Assembly (NCBI GenBank): GCA_038748775.1
Contig: JBCDIT010000005.1
Location: 1-64,000, forward strand
Source: DAIQNV01 sp038748775
GTDB taxonomy: Bacteria; Planctomycetota; Phycisphaerae; Phycisphaerales; UBA1924
Length of the DNA: 64,000 nt
Direction: 5' to 3'
Part shown: positions 15,649 through 24,778 of the stretch, piece by piece
Numbering within the stretch: position 1 is the stretch's first letter
Layout of the letters: each line of letters starts with the position of its first letter
Notes under the pieces: generated by a model
What the model saw: the letters and a program-made list of their open reading frames with translations, nothing else
The model's database searches: none
What the model was told of the DNA's origin: nothing
Translations under genes and position numbers: made by a program

Positions 15649-17544
15649 ATGAAGTTTTCTCAGGTGATGGTGCTCGCGCTCGTCCTTCTCACGACGCACG
15701 CTCCGGCGCAGGACTGGATCGGGCGTCCGCGGCCTGATCGGACGACATCGACGCCAGAGGGCGATGGTCTTGCTCCGCCGATCATGAATGCCTGGCAGCG
15801 CGAGATCCTCGATCTCGACGGTGACTGGAACGTGCAGATCGATCCGTTTGACTCGGGGTCGCTGAACTACCTCAGTGAGAACCGCCGAGATGGCTGGTGG
15901 CAGGACCGGGAGCGGACACGGCCTGAGCAGTTGATCGAGTACAACTTTGATGCGACGCCGGTGCTACGCGTTCCGGGCGACTGGAACACGCAGCGCGACG
16001 ACCTCTTCTTCTACGAGGGTACGGTGTGGTACCGCCGGACCTTCGAGAGTGGCACGACGCCGGAGGGCAAGCGGCGGTTTATCCGGTTCGGTGCGGCGAA
16101 CCGGCACGCGACGGTGTGGCTGAACGGCAAACGGCTGGGGGCGCACCACGTCGGGTTTACGCCCTTTGCGTTTGAGGTGACCGGGAAGCTCGCCGAGGGT
16201 GAGAATTCACTCGTGGTCCGCGTCGATAACCGGCGGCGGTTTGAGGATGTCCCAGCGATTCGGACCGACTGGTGGAACTACGGCGGCATCACGCGCGAAG
16301 TTGGTCTGCTTGAGGTGCCCGAGACGTTCATCTCAAGCTGGGAACTGCGGCTCGAAGACGGCGATCTCGTTGGCTGGGCGAAGCTCGATGGGCCCGGTGC
16401 CGACGGCGGGTTTGTGCGTGTCAGCGTTGAGGAAATCGGGGCGGTGACGACCGGCTTTGGAGCGGAGCCGGAGCTCAGGATCAGGTCTTCGTCGATCGAC
16501 CGCCTTGAAGTCTGGTCGCCAGAGCGGCCAAGGCTCTACGACGTTGTGATCCAGAGCGTTGAAGACGTCGTTTCGGACCGCATCGGGTTTCGCGAGATCG
16601 AGACCGAGGGACGCGGCATCGTGCTCAACGGCGAGCCGGTGTTCCTGCGGGGTATCTGCATCCACGAAGAGTCGCTCGACGGCGGCGGGCGTGCGTGGAG
16701 CGAGCGTCACGCTCGCGAGTTGCTCGGGCTCGCGAAAGAACTGGGCTGTAACTACGTTCGCCTTGCGCACTACACGCACAACGAGTGGATGACGCGGATC
16801 GCCGACGAGCTCGGCCTCATGGTCTGGGGAGAGATCCCGGTGTATTGGGAGATGCAGTTCGGGAACGAGGTCACCCAGGCGTTCGCCAAGGCGCACGTCG
16901 AGGAGATGATCGAGCGAGATCGGAACCGCGCGAGCGTGGTTATTTGGTCGGTGGGGAACGAAAACAGGGCGAGGCCGGTGCAGACCGAGTTTCGCGCGAG
17001 GTTGGCGAAGATCGCTCGTGAACTGGACTCGAGCCGTCTTATTTCGGCGGCATGCTTCGCGAGGCTGAAGCGAGATGAAGACGGCAAACTCGCGAGAGTG
17101 AGCGTCGAGGATCCCTTCGGCGAGTACGCCGACGTGCTGGCGATCAACCAGTACATCGGTTGGTACGGCAACCACTCGAGCGACGTCGCTGGGATGGTCG
17201 TCGATACGGCCTGGGAGAAGCCGTTGCTCTTCAGCGAGTTCGGCGCCGGGATAAAGCAGGGACTACGAGGCGACAGCGAAGAGGTCTGGACGGAAGAGTT
17301 CGGGGTGAGGTTCTACAGCGATCATCTCGACTGGTGCGACGAGCTCCGAGACGCCGGGGCCCTTCAGGGGATCAGCCCCTGGATCCTCAAGGACTTCCGC
17401 TCGCCGCGCCGCCCGTTGGGCGGCGTCCAGGACTGGTGGAATCGGAAGGGGCTCGTCTCCGAGGCTGGCGTCCCGAAGGACGTGTTCGGGGTTGTGGGCG
17501 AGCGGTACCGCCAGTGGGCTGAGGAGGACGCGACGCGTCCCTGA
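15649..17544 (+). CDS. Exported glycoside hydrolase family 2 enzyme (beta-glucuronidase/beta-galactosidase type)
   Basis: A 20-residue signal peptide ending in APAQ is followed by the three-domain GH2 layout: a jelly-roll sugar-binding domain (~40-210, with VWYRRTF and RHATVWLNGKRLG), an immunoglobulin-like domain (~210-320) and a TIM barrel. In the barrel, SVGNENRA carries the acid/base Glu438 and LLFSEFGAG the nucleophile Glu530. FLRGICIHEES and LAHYTHNEWM are also typical. The short barrel (631 residues in total) resembles beta-glucuronidases more than full-length beta-galactosidases, but the substrate cannot be read from the sequence. It acts outside the cytoplasm and may serve polysaccharide degradation. 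Confidence 0.9.
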   Translation: MKFSQVMVLALVLLTTHAPAQDWIGRPRPDRTTSTPEGDGLAPPIMNAWQREILDLDGDWNVQIDPFDSGSLNYLSENRRDGWWQDRERTRPEQLIEYNFDATPVLRVPGDWNTQRDDLFFYEGTVWYRRTFESGTTPEGKRRFIRFGAANRHATVWLNGKRLGAHHVGFTPFAFEVTGKLAEGENSLVVRVDNRRRFEDVPAIRTDWWNYGGITREVGLLEVPETFISSWELRLEDGDLVGWAKLDGPGADGGFVRVSVEEIGAVTTGFGAEPELRIRSSSIDRLEVWSPERPRLYDVVIQSVEDVVSDRIGFREIETEGRGIVLNGEPVFLRGICIHEESLDGGGRAWSERHARELLGLAKELGCNYVRLAHYTHNEWMTRIADELGLMVWGEIPVYWEMQFGNEVTQAFAKAHVEEMIERDRNRASVVIWSVGNENRARPVQTEFRARLAKIARELDSSRLISAACFARLKRDEDGKLARVSVEDPFGEYADVLAINQYIGWYGNHSSDVAGMVVDTAWEKPLLFSEFGAGIKQGLRGDSEEVWTEEFGVRFYSDHLDWCDELRDAGALQGISPWILKDFRSPRRPLGGVQDWWNRKGLVSEAGVPKDVFGVVGERYRQWAEEDATRP

Positions 17545-17690
17545 CAATTCGGGCGGATCGAGGCTTTTGGCCTCGCCCGGTTTGGCTGACCGCTCTGACC
17601 GCGGATCTGTTCGAGAAACGTGTGCGTCCCGCTCGCCGCGGCGGCACAGCGTCTATCCTGGCGCTCGTCACCCGAGTCACGGAGGCCAAT

Positions 17691-19115
17691 ATGCTGGGAC
17701 GGATCTTCAAGGCGTACGACATCCGGGGCACCTACCCCGACCTCCTCAACGATCAAATGGCTTGGCAGATCGGTTTTGGCTGTGCCAAATACCTGCTGGG
17801 CCAGGCCGAAGGGGCTGGTGAAACGACCCCGATGATGAAGAATCTCGTGGTTGGCCGCGACATGCGGATGTCGAGCCCAAGCCTGAGCCAGCAGTTGATC
17901 GACGGGATCACCGCCCACGGGGCCTCGGTGATCGACGTCGGCCTGGTCGATACCAGCTTCTTGTACTTCGCGATCAACTACCTGGATTGTGCCGGCGGCG
18001 TGATGGTGACCGCGAGTCATAACCCTCCGCAGTACAATGGTTTCAAGGTGTCTGCCCGGAAGGCCAAGCCGGTGGGCGAGGCCACAGGGCTCGCGGAGGT
18101 TCGCAAGCACGCCGCGATGGTGGACCGGGGCCAGAACCGCGACGAGACCCCCGGGCGGGTCGAGCACCGCGATCTTTGGGAGGCCTACACCAAGCACGTG
18201 CTCCAGTTCTGCGATCCGTCGTCGCTCGGCGAGGGCAAGAGCCTCAGAGTTGTGATCGACGCTTCGAACGGGATGGCGGGCACGATGGTGCCCAAGGTGT
18301 TCGGGAAGAAGGGGGCGAGCGTCGAGGGGCTCGAGATTGTCGAGCTCAACTTTGACAACACGAAGGGTGAGTTTGCCCACGAGCCGAACCCGCTGGTTGC
18401 GAGCAATCTCGCCCAGCTTCAGGACGCGGTGAAGGCTGAGAAAGCCGATCTCGGGGTTTGCTACGACGGCGACGCGGACCGGTGTGTCATCGTTGACGAG
18501 ACCGGGGAGATCGTGGCGTGCGACCATCTCACGGCTGTCTTGGCCCCCTACTTCCTGAAGATGGCCCCGGGTATGGGCGTCGCGTATGACCTGCGTTCGA
18601 CCAAGGCGGTCGCCGAAGAGGTCGAGAAGGCGGGCGGAACGGCGCACCGGGGCCGCGTGGGCCACGTGTTCATGAAGCAGGCGATGCGCGAAGAGGGGTG
18701 CATCTTCGGCGGTGAACTCAGCGGGCACTTTTACTTCCGCGACAACTTCAACGCCGACTCTGGGGCGATCGCGATGGGCACCGTCCTGACGTTCTTGGCG
18801 CAGAGCGGCAAGCCGATGAGCGAGCTGATCGCGCCGGTGAAGCGGTACTCGCAGTCTGGCGAGATCAACTTCGAGATCGAAGAGAAGGACGAAGCGCTGA
18901 GCGAGCTCCGGCGCACCTTCGCCGGTCGTGGCACGATCGACGATCTGGACGGCGTCACCGTCGATTGCTTCGAAACCGAAGGATGGTGGGCGAACATCCG
19001 GAAGAGCAACACAGAGCCCCTGCTCCGGTTGAATGCTGAGGCGAGGGATCCGGAACTACTCGCGAAGGTTGTCGAAGAAGTGAGCCCCATCCTCGGGACT
19101 CGGGTCGAGCACTAA
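17691..19115 (+). CDS. Phosphomannomutase/phosphoglucomutase
   Basis: This alpha-D-phosphohexomutase interconverts the 1- and 6-phosphates of mannose or glucose, supplying GDP-mannose or UDP-glucose synthesis. It opens with FKAYDIRGTYP and has the phosphoserine loop TASHNPP (Ser109), the magnesium loop DGDADR (Asp259, Asp261, Asp263), the sugar-specificity loop GGELSGH and the phosphate-binding RKSNTEP near the C-terminus. That is the complete four-domain set in 474 residues. GGAGG at 17681-17685, five bases before ATG 17691, fixes the start, although the frame is open further upstream. The neighbouring glycosidase suggests sugar metabolism, but the genes are 146 nt apart. Confidence 0.93.
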   Translation: MLGRIFKAYDIRGTYPDLLNDQMAWQIGFGCAKYLLGQAEGAGETTPMMKNLVVGRDMRMSSPSLSQQLIDGITAHGASVIDVGLVDTSFLYFAINYLDCAGGVMVTASHNPPQYNGFKVSARKAKPVGEATGLAEVRKHAAMVDRGQNRDETPGRVEHRDLWEAYTKHVLQFCDPSSLGEGKSLRVVIDASNGMAGTMVPKVFGKKGASVEGLEIVELNFDNTKGEFAHEPNPLVASNLAQLQDAVKAEKADLGVCYDGDADRCVIVDETGEIVACDHLTAVLAPYFLKMAPGMGVAYDLRSTKAVAEEVEKAGGTAHRGRVGHVFMKQAMREEGCIFGGELSGHFYFRDNFNADSGAIAMGTVLTFLAQSGKPMSELIAPVKRYSQSGEINFEIEEKDEALSELRRTFAGRGTIDDLDGVTVDCFETEGWWANIRKSNTEPLLRLNAEARDPELLAKVVEEVSPILGTRVEH

Positions 19116-19161
19116 ACGTGCGGGTGCGTCGCGAAAGCTCGACCGGTCCTGCGGAGGGACG

Positions 19162-20760
19162 ATGAACGTCAGCCATTTCTTCGATCACTGGGGTATCACC
19201 GAGAACCCGTTCCGAGGCGAGGAAGCGAGGCACGACACCGTCTTCACGCGGATGTCGTTCGCCTCAGAATCCCCTGGGGCGGGCTCGGCGGGTTCCGCGT
19301 CTGATTCTGGCGAACAGCAGGACCGTGTTGCGGCGTTGGGGAGCGTGCACTCGGACTTCGAGAAGGTACTCGGGGAACTGACGCGACCGAGTACCTCCGT
19401 GGTGTTCGGCGAAAAGGGGTCCGGCAAGACCGCGATCCGGATGCAGATTGAAGATCGCATCATGGCTCACAACACCAAGCATCCGGACTCCCGGATCTTT
19501 GCCGTGTCGTACGACGATCCGGGACCTTTCATCTCTGAGATCACTGACCGGAGGGCATCGGCAAAGGACCCGCTGACGCCGTTCCGTGCGTTCGGGCTGG
19601 TTGAGCACATGGACGCGATGCTGGCACTCGCGACCGAGCGGATCGTTGGAGCGTTGTTCAAGGAAGGGCCCGATCGCCCCGTCGCCGATCTGGGGCGCGA
19701 GCCGGTCAAATCGGTGCGCAAGCTGCCGTTGAGCCTCCGGACCGAACTGATGACGCTCGGAGCCCTCTACGATCGTTCGGACGTCGACGGTGCGAGGGCG
19801 GCGAGGCTTCGGCGCGTCCTCAAACTCGCAGCCCCCAAGGGTGATTTGCTATGGAAGGGCCTGACGTGGTTCGGGTGGGCGCCGGCCGCGGCGACCGGGT
19901 TCCTCGCGTCGGCGTCGCCCGGAGAGACGACGGCGCAGCTCCTCGTGATCATCGCAGTTGTATTGCTCGTGGCCTACCTCGGGGTGCTCGTGAAACGCTT
20001 CGCTTGGGATCGTCTGGCGTTGCGATCGCTCGCCCGGCGCGTACGTGAGTCGATGACCGCGATGCCCCGTTCGCGCGACGCGATCACGGCCTCTTTCCGA
20101 TCGCTCGATCCCGGGCAGCGTCGCGGCGCCCTGGTTCCCTGGCACGAGGCTTCCGAGGAGGCGCGGTACGCATCGTTCGACGCGCTGCGGCGTCTCATGG
20201 GACGCTTCGGGTACACCGGTGTGCTGGTCCTGATCGATCGCGTGGATGAGCCGGCGCTCGTCAACGGCGATCCGGACAAGATGCGCGAGCTGATCTGGCC
20301 CCTGTTCAACAGCAAGTTCCTCCAGCAAGATCGCTTCGGCGTGAAGATGCTCCTGCCGATCGAGCTGAGGCACGCGTTGTTCAAGGAATCGAGCGCGTTC
20401 TTCCAAGAGGCCCGGCTCGACAAGCAGAGCCTCGTTGAGCGCCTCACCTGGACTGGTCCGATGCTCTACGACCTGTGCAACGCCAGGCTTCGGTCGTGTC
20501 TCGCGAAGGGGACCGAGCCGTTGAATCTGATCGACCTCTTCGCGGAAGACGTGACGCGGAACGACGTGGTCGATGCGCTGGATCAGATGCACCAGCCCCG
20601 CGATGCGTTCAAGTTCGTGTACCGCTGCTTGAACGAGCATTGCGCGAACGTGACCGCGGATCAGAACGAGTGGCGTATTCCCAAGCTGGTCCTCGACTCG
20701 GTGCGCCGGGCCGAGGCCGATCGGGTGCAGCAACTCCATCGCGGCATCAGACCGGCGTAA
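19162..20760 (+). CDS. P-loop NTPase with an internal membrane hairpin, function unknown
   Basis: The N-terminus (HFFDHWGITENPF) resembles the start of ExeA/GspA-type ATPases. Walker A is GEKGSGKT at 83-90 and a plausible Walker B is GVLVLIDRVDEP at 353-364. Between them are two hydrophobic stretches, ~232-250 and ~258-279, so the ATPase core appears interrupted by a membrane hairpin. KAP-family NTPases have this topology, but the surrounding motifs do not clearly match KAP. The C-terminal third is helical and charged. The ATG follows GGAGGGACG. The gene stands alone between the mutase and a convergent oxidoreductase, so neighbours give no function. I cannot name the family with confidence. 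Confidence 0.7.
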   Translation: MNVSHFFDHWGITENPFRGEEARHDTVFTRMSFASESPGAGSAGSASDSGEQQDRVAALGSVHSDFEKVLGELTRPSTSVVFGEKGSGKTAIRMQIEDRIMAHNTKHPDSRIFAVSYDDPGPFISEITDRRASAKDPLTPFRAFGLVEHMDAMLALATERIVGALFKEGPDRPVADLGREPVKSVRKLPLSLRTELMTLGALYDRSDVDGARAARLRRVLKLAAPKGDLLWKGLTWFGWAPAAATGFLASASPGETTAQLLVIIAVVLLVAYLGVLVKRFAWDRLALRSLARRVRESMTAMPRSRDAITASFRSLDPGQRRGALVPWHEASEEARYASFDALRRLMGRFGYTGVLVLIDRVDEPALVNGDPDKMRELIWPLFNSKFLQQDRFGVKMLLPIELRHALFKESSAFFQEARLDKQSLVERLTWTGPMLYDLCNARLRSCLAKGTEPLNLIDLFAEDVTRNDVVDALDQMHQPRDAFKFVYRCLNEHCANVTADQNEWRIPKLVLDSVRRAEADRVQQLHRGIRPA

Positions 20761-20867
20761 CGCGCTCGAGCCGAGAGCGTCGTCACCGAACGTGTAGCGC
20801 CACGAATTCAGCTTTCTCGATCGGAAGCCAGCCGGATCGACTCCGGCGCGGGTCCCGCAAGCAGTGT

Positions 20868-20882
20868 GCGGCCGGAGGCCGC
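20868..20882. terminator. GC-rich hairpin between convergent genes
   Basis: GCGGCC-GGA-GGCCGC forms a perfect 6-bp stem in the 143-nt gap between the converging NTPase and oxidoreductase genes. There is no U-tract on either strand, so termination is inferred only from its place. Confidence 0.35.
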
Positions 20883-20903
20883 TACGGAGCGATCAAACCT
20901 GCG

Positions 20904-21917
20904 CTAATTCTCGATCACGACCTTACCCATCGCGCTCCCGCTCTCGAGTCGGGCGTGCGCCTCGCCGGCTTGTTCGAGCGAGAAGTTCGAGGTATCGAGG
21001 ACCGGACTGAGTCCGCCTCCGTCGACGATGGTGGCCAGCTCGCGCAGAATCTCGCCGTGTACTTCGCGCCTGATGTCGTGCAGCATCGGGATGAGCATGA
21101 AGACGACGTGGAGAGACAGTCCCTTGAAGTGTGCAACGGAGAGGTCGAGCTCGCAGAGCGAGACGGTCGACGCGACGTGACCGTTCAAGGCGGCGGCGTT
21201 GAACGAGTTGAGCATGTTCAGGCCGCCGACCGAGTCGAACACGATGTCGAAGCCGGCGCCCGCGGTGTGCGCATCAACGTAGTCCTCTACCGACTCAGTC
21301 TTGTAGTTGATCGCGGTCGCCCCGAGCCGTTCGATCAGTTCAAGCTGGGGCGTGCCGCCGCCGGTCGAGTAGACCTTTGCACCGAAGTGCTTTGCGAGTT
21401 GCAAGGCGACGTGACCCACGCCGCCGGAGCCGCCGTGAACGAGGACCTTCTGGCCCGCCTTGATGCCGGCGCGCTTGAGCCCTTCGAACGCGGTGATGCC
21501 CACGAGCGGGAGGGCGGCGGCCTCGCGCATCGTGAGACGCTTCGGTTTGTGAGCGATGAGGCGAGCATCGGCGACCATCGCATCCGCGAGGGTGCCCTGG
21601 AGATCGGCGAGACCGCCGGCGCAGCCGTAGACCTCGTCGCCGATGGCGTACCCCTCGACATTTTCACCGATCGCGTCGATCGTTCCGGCAAAATCCATCC
21701 CAAGCACCGCCGGTGTATCCGGCGAAAGGGGGAGGTCCTTGCCCATTTTGCGGATCATGGTGTCGACGGTGTTCACACTCGACGCGGCGATCTTGATCCG
21801 GACCTGCCCGTTGCCGGGCTGTGGTGTGTCGAGCTGTTCGCTAGTGAACGAGGCGTCGGGGCCGTACGCGTTGATGATCATGGCTCGCATGTCGTTGGTT
21901 CCTGCTCCAGGCGTCAT
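20904..21917 (-). CDS. Zinc-independent quinone oxidoreductase (MDR family)
   Basis: This medium-chain dehydrogenase/reductase of the NADPH:quinone oxidoreductase type reduces quinones or activated alkenes. The nucleotide-binding loop GGSGGVGHVALQLAK lies in the centre, preceded by LPLVGITAFEGL. GMDFAGTI is present in the GroES-like half, and the structural zinc cysteines of alcohol dehydrogenases are absent. The ATG at 21917 overlaps the TGA of the upstream crotonase gene (ATGA). A second ATG at 21890 follows GGAGCAGGAACC and may be the true start. The operon lies opposite an HxlR regulator, a common arrangement for electrophile and quinone defence. Confidence 0.9.
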   Translation of the reverse strand: MTPGAGTNDMRAMIINAYGPDASFTSEQLDTPQPGNGQVRIKIAASSVNTVDTMIRKMGKDLPLSPDTPAVLGMDFAGTIDAIGENVEGYAIGDEVYGCAGGLADLQGTLADAMVADARLIAHKPKRLTMREAAALPLVGITAFEGLKRAGIKAGQKVLVHGGSGGVGHVALQLAKHFGAKVYSTGGGTPQLELIERLGATAINYKTESVEDYVDAHTAGAGFDIVFDSVGGLNMLNSFNAAALNGHVASTVSLCELDLSVAHFKGLSLHVVFMLIPMLHDIRREVHGEILRELATIVDGGGLSPVLDTSNFSLEQAGEAHARLESGSAMGKVVIEN

Positions 21918-22753
21918 TGGATTTCCTGAACATCCATGACGAGGGTTTCCCAGTTCCGTTGGTTGTCGAGGCCGTTCTGCATCCCTTGCTGATCAGCCGC
22001 GGTGAAGCGCTTGATTGCGGGCGTTTGGCTTGTCGCTTGATAGAGCCAGAACGCTTCTTCCCGCAGAGCGTCGCCGATAGGGAGGTCGACGGAGGCGTAC
22101 ACGGCTCTCTTGCAAGCTTCGATCGAAGCCGCGGGGAATCGGGCGATGCGTTTGGCGAGTGTGTCGACGTAGGGCCCGATTTCATCAGGGTTCAGCGCCT
22201 TGTTGATCGTGCCCAACGACTCGGCTTCGTCGGCGTCGAAGTCGCGAGCACCGAGGATGATCTCGAGCGCACGACCGAGTCCGGTTTGGCGGGCCATACG
22301 AGAAGCGCCGCCTCCGCAGGGCAAGATGCCCATGCCGACTTCCATTTGCATGAACTTCGCCTTGCCCCTCGCGGCGAATCGCATGTCGCAGGCGAGCGCA
22401 AACTCGTGCCCTCCTCCTCGCGCGAATCCCTCGATCTTTGCGATCGTCGCCTGCGGGAGCTTGCTGATCCGTTCGAGCGTGGACTGGAGATTAAGGAGCT
22501 CGACATCGTCGCGATCGGTTGGTTCCGTGGACATGTCCTTGAGGAAGTTCGTGTCGGCGTGGGCAACCCAGATCTCCGGGTGTGCCGATTGGAAGACGAC
22601 GACTCGGATGCCCCGCGTGTTCTCGAGCTCGTCCGCAAGGCGGTTGAGATCGTCGAGCATCGGGATGCCTTGAACGTTGACGGGCGGGAAATCAAACGTG
22701 ACCGTCATCACCGCTTCGTCGGTGGCGGTCCTGAACGTGGCATACTCGGGCAT
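21914..22753 (-). CDS. Enoyl-CoA hydratase/isomerase (crotonase) family protein
   Basis: The 279-residue protein has a crotonase fold. The oxyanion-hole segments are HADTNFLKDM and the strong signature ARGGGHEFALACDMRFA, followed by QMEVGMGILPCGGGASR. Crotonases act on CoA thioesters (hydration, isomerisation or hydrolysis), and the exact reaction cannot be deduced. The ATG at 22753 begins MPEYATF; the frame is open farther upstream, but that part crosses the divergent control region and is not expected to be translated. It is the first gene of a two-gene operon with the quinone oxidoreductase, with a 4-base overlap between them. Confidence 0.88.
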   Translation of the reverse strand: MPEYATFRTATDEAVMTVTFDFPPVNVQGIPMLDDLNRLADELENTRGIRVVVFQSAHPEIWVAHADTNFLKDMSTEPTDRDDVELLNLQSTLERISKLPQATIAKIEGFARGGGHEFALACDMRFAARGKAKFMQMEVGMGILPCGGGASRMARQTGLGRALEIILGARDFDADEAESLGTINKALNPDEIGPYVDTLAKRIARFPAASIEACKRAVYASVDLPIGDALREEAFWLYQATSQTPAIKRFTAADQQGMQNGLDNQRNWETLVMDVQEIQ

Positions 22754-22841
22754 TGCTGGGTCCTCGGCAGCTGTGGCGTGTCGATGGGAGGCAGTTTGGA
22801 GACAGTCGCAGAATTTACGCCTATGCTGAGGTCTCAACAAG

Positions 22842-22861
22842 TACCCACAAAAATGTAAGTA
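22842..22861. promoter_or_regulatory. Candidate HxlR-family operator
   Basis: TACCCACA-AAAA-TGTAAGTA is an imperfect inverted repeat (6 of 8 arm positions pair) in the 135-nt gap between the crotonase/oxidoreductase operon and the HxlR regulator. Its shape (TACTTACA-type arms around an A-rich centre) resembles sites described for the DUF24 regulators YodB, HypR and QorR. It is 27 nt upstream of the regulator start. On the minus strand it sits just upstream of a possible promoter TTGTTG-N17-TAAATT, so one site could control both directions. Confidence 0.6.
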
Positions 22862-22888
22862 TTGAGATTTTTCAGATCGAGGCCCGCG

Positions 22889-23254
22889 ATGGCACGGAAG
22901 TACAACTGGAAGACTGGCTGCGATGTCGAAGCGACGCTGAGTGTCATCGGCGGTCGTTGGAAGCCGATCCTGGTGTGTCATCTGCTCGAAGGAGCGAAGC
23001 GGTTTGGGGAACTCAAGCGGCTGACGCCCAACGCGACCGAGCGGATGATTTCGCTGCAGCTCCGCGAGCTTGAGGCCGACGGGGTGCTCACGCGGCACGT
23101 GTTCGCGGAGGTGCCCCCGCGCGTCGAGTACGAGCTGACCGCGTTCGGACGCACGCTCGAGCCGATCCTTGTTTCGATGCAGGAGTGGGGGCGGGGCTTC
23201 AAGGCACGCCGGCTTTCAGATGGGGTGGAAGAAGCGTGTGCGGTGACCGGTTAG
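22889..23254 (+). CDS. HxlR/DUF24-family redox-type transcriptional regulator
   Basis: This 121-residue winged-helix protein matches HxlR across its length: VIGGRWKPILVCHLLEG, RFGELKRL, ERMISLQLRELEADG and YELTAFG. Regulators of this family such as YodB, HypR and QorR sense quinones, aldehydes or disulfide stress through one N-terminal cysteine. Cys11 (KTGCDVEATL) is in that position. A second cysteine, Cys30, lies in the next helix. ATG 22889 has GAGG at 22879-22882. It is divergent from the quinone oxidoreductase/crotonase operon, which is its likely target along with itself. Confidence 0.92.
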   Translation: MARKYNWKTGCDVEATLSVIGGRWKPILVCHLLEGAKRFGELKRLTPNATERMISLQLRELEADGVLTRHVFAEVPPRVEYELTAFGRTLEPILVSMQEWGRGFKARRLSDGVEEACAVTG

Positions 23255-23313
23255 TCATTTGAGTCAGTGCTGGTGTGCCTCCCTTGTGAGAGCACCGGCG
23301 TACCTTTGCACCG

Positions 23314-24777
23314 ATGGCTTCACGACCTCGCAACTCGATCGCACGCCCGGCGGCCAAGAAGGTCATGCGTGCGCTCGGTCGGCGCATCGCGCCCATGGAG
23401 TCTCCGGACTTCAACGAGCTGTACGCCAGGGCTGCGATGCAGTCCGCGGCGGAGCGCAACCCGGTGATCGTGATCCCCGGGATTCTCGGGTCGCGTTTGA
23501 TCGACAAGGCGTCGGGCACGCCGATCTGGGGCGCGTTCGAGGGCAACTTCGCCGACCCGGCGACGGCCGAGGGCGCCCGGATGACGGCGATCACGATGCA
23601 GCCCGGGGTTCCCTTGCCCATGCTCGAGGAGCACGCCGATGCGGACGGTGCGCTCGAGAAAATCAGGGGCAAGGTGCTCGGGCTGCCGGTCGAGCTGAGC
23701 GCGTACAACGAGATCATCCTCACGCTCGGGGCCGGCGGATACACCGGGGAGCTGATCGGATCGAACAAGATCATCGACTACGGCGTCAACGCTCTGAGCA
23801 CGTGCTTTCAGTTTCCCTACGACTGGCGTCGGAGCATCCCAGAGAACGCGAAGAAGCTCGACGAGTTCATCGGGGCGGTGCTCCGCTACGCGCAGCGCGA
23901 AGCGGGGTGCGACCACAACGTCAAGATCGACATCGTGGCCCACTCGATGGGCGGGATTCTCGCGCGGTACTACATGCGCTACGGTGGCGATCCGGCGCCG
24001 GCCGCCGCGGCGAGCCCGGTGTTCATGGGGTCGCGCCACGTCGAGCACCTCGTGATCGTGGGTACTCCGAACGCTGGCTCGCTGGAGTCGCTCCGCAAGC
24101 TCAAGATCGGGATGCCCAAGACGCCTCTGACGCCTTGGTACTCGCCTCAGATTCTGGGCAGCTTCCCGTCGATGTACCAGATTCTCCCGAGGGGTAGGCA
24201 CGGTCACGTCTGGGTAAAGGAAAACAACCAGACGCGGCGTGTTGATGACGTACTTGACTTTGAACTCTGGGAGCGGATGGGCTGGGGTCTCGCCGATCCG
24301 TCGGCGGACGATGAACTGGTCAAGTTGCTCCCCGGCGAAGACACGATGGCAAAGCGTCGCGCTGTCGCGATGGACCACCTCGTGAAGTGTCTCATCGAGG
24401 CAAAGCTCGTTCAGAGGGCGCTCGACATGCCGGCGCCGGCGCCGCCCGGGCTCAAGACGATCCTGTTCGCTGGTGACGCGAAACCGACGCCCAGCAAGGG
24501 ACTCGTCGGGATCGGCTCAGAAGATGTCGAGTACGTCGAGCACGCCCCGGGCGATGGGACGGTGCTCCGGACGAGCGCGCTGCTCGACGAGCGGACGGGG
24601 CAGAAGTGGTCGCCGCGTGTTCAGACGCCGATCGATTGGTCGCAGGTGACCTTTTTGCACACTGACCACATGGGACTGACCCGGAGCCCGACGTTCACGG
24701 ACAACCTGCTCTACCTGCTGCTCGAGCGGCCGCGCGGGGCGTGTGTCGTTGATTTCGCCGACGAGCGCAAGCTCTGA
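23314..24777 (+). CDS. LCAT-family lipase/acyltransferase-like alpha/beta hydrolase
   Basis: The 487-residue protein belongs to the lecithin:cholesterol acyltransferase-like branch of alpha/beta hydrolases. PVIVIPGILGSRL (~50) is the oxyanion strand, and FPYDWR precedes the nucleophile elbow AHSMGG with Ser211. The Asp and His of the triad are probably in APGDGTVLRTSA and HTDHMGLTRSP near the end. No signal peptide is seen; the N-terminus is Arg-rich. Members of this family hydrolyse or transfer phospholipid acyl chains. The gene lies 59 nt after the HxlR regulator on the same strand but has no obvious functional link to it. Confidence 0.88.
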   Translation: MASRPRNSIARPAAKKVMRALGRRIAPMESPDFNELYARAAMQSAAERNPVIVIPGILGSRLIDKASGTPIWGAFEGNFADPATAEGARMTAITMQPGVPLPMLEEHADADGALEKIRGKVLGLPVELSAYNEIILTLGAGGYTGELIGSNKIIDYGVNALSTCFQFPYDWRRSIPENAKKLDEFIGAVLRYAQREAGCDHNVKIDIVAHSMGGILARYYMRYGGDPAPAAAASPVFMGSRHVEHLVIVGTPNAGSLESLRKLKIGMPKTPLTPWYSPQILGSFPSMYQILPRGRHGHVWVKENNQTRRVDDVLDFELWERMGWGLADPSADDELVKLLPGEDTMAKRRAVAMDHLVKCLIEAKLVQRALDMPAPAPPGLKTILFAGDAKPTPSKGLVGIGSEDVEYVEHAPGDGTVLRTSALLDERTGQKWSPRVQTPIDWSQVTFLHTDHMGLTRSPTFTDNLLYLLLERPRGACVVDFADERKL

Positions 24778-24778
24778 C

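Noticed and set aside
17364..18728. A 454-codon open frame on the minus strand
   Set aside because: It covers the phosphomannomutase gene and the end of the glycosidase in antisense. There is no ribosome-binding site or family resemblance.
20475..21929. A 484-codon open frame on the plus strand
   Set aside because: It is antisense to the quinone oxidoreductase and overlaps the NTPase gene in another frame. It is a codon-bias shadow.
22754..23098. N-terminal extension of the crotonase reading frame
   Set aside because: The frame is open for ~115 more codons, but this part runs through the divergent control region and into the HxlR gene, and shows no crotonase sequence.
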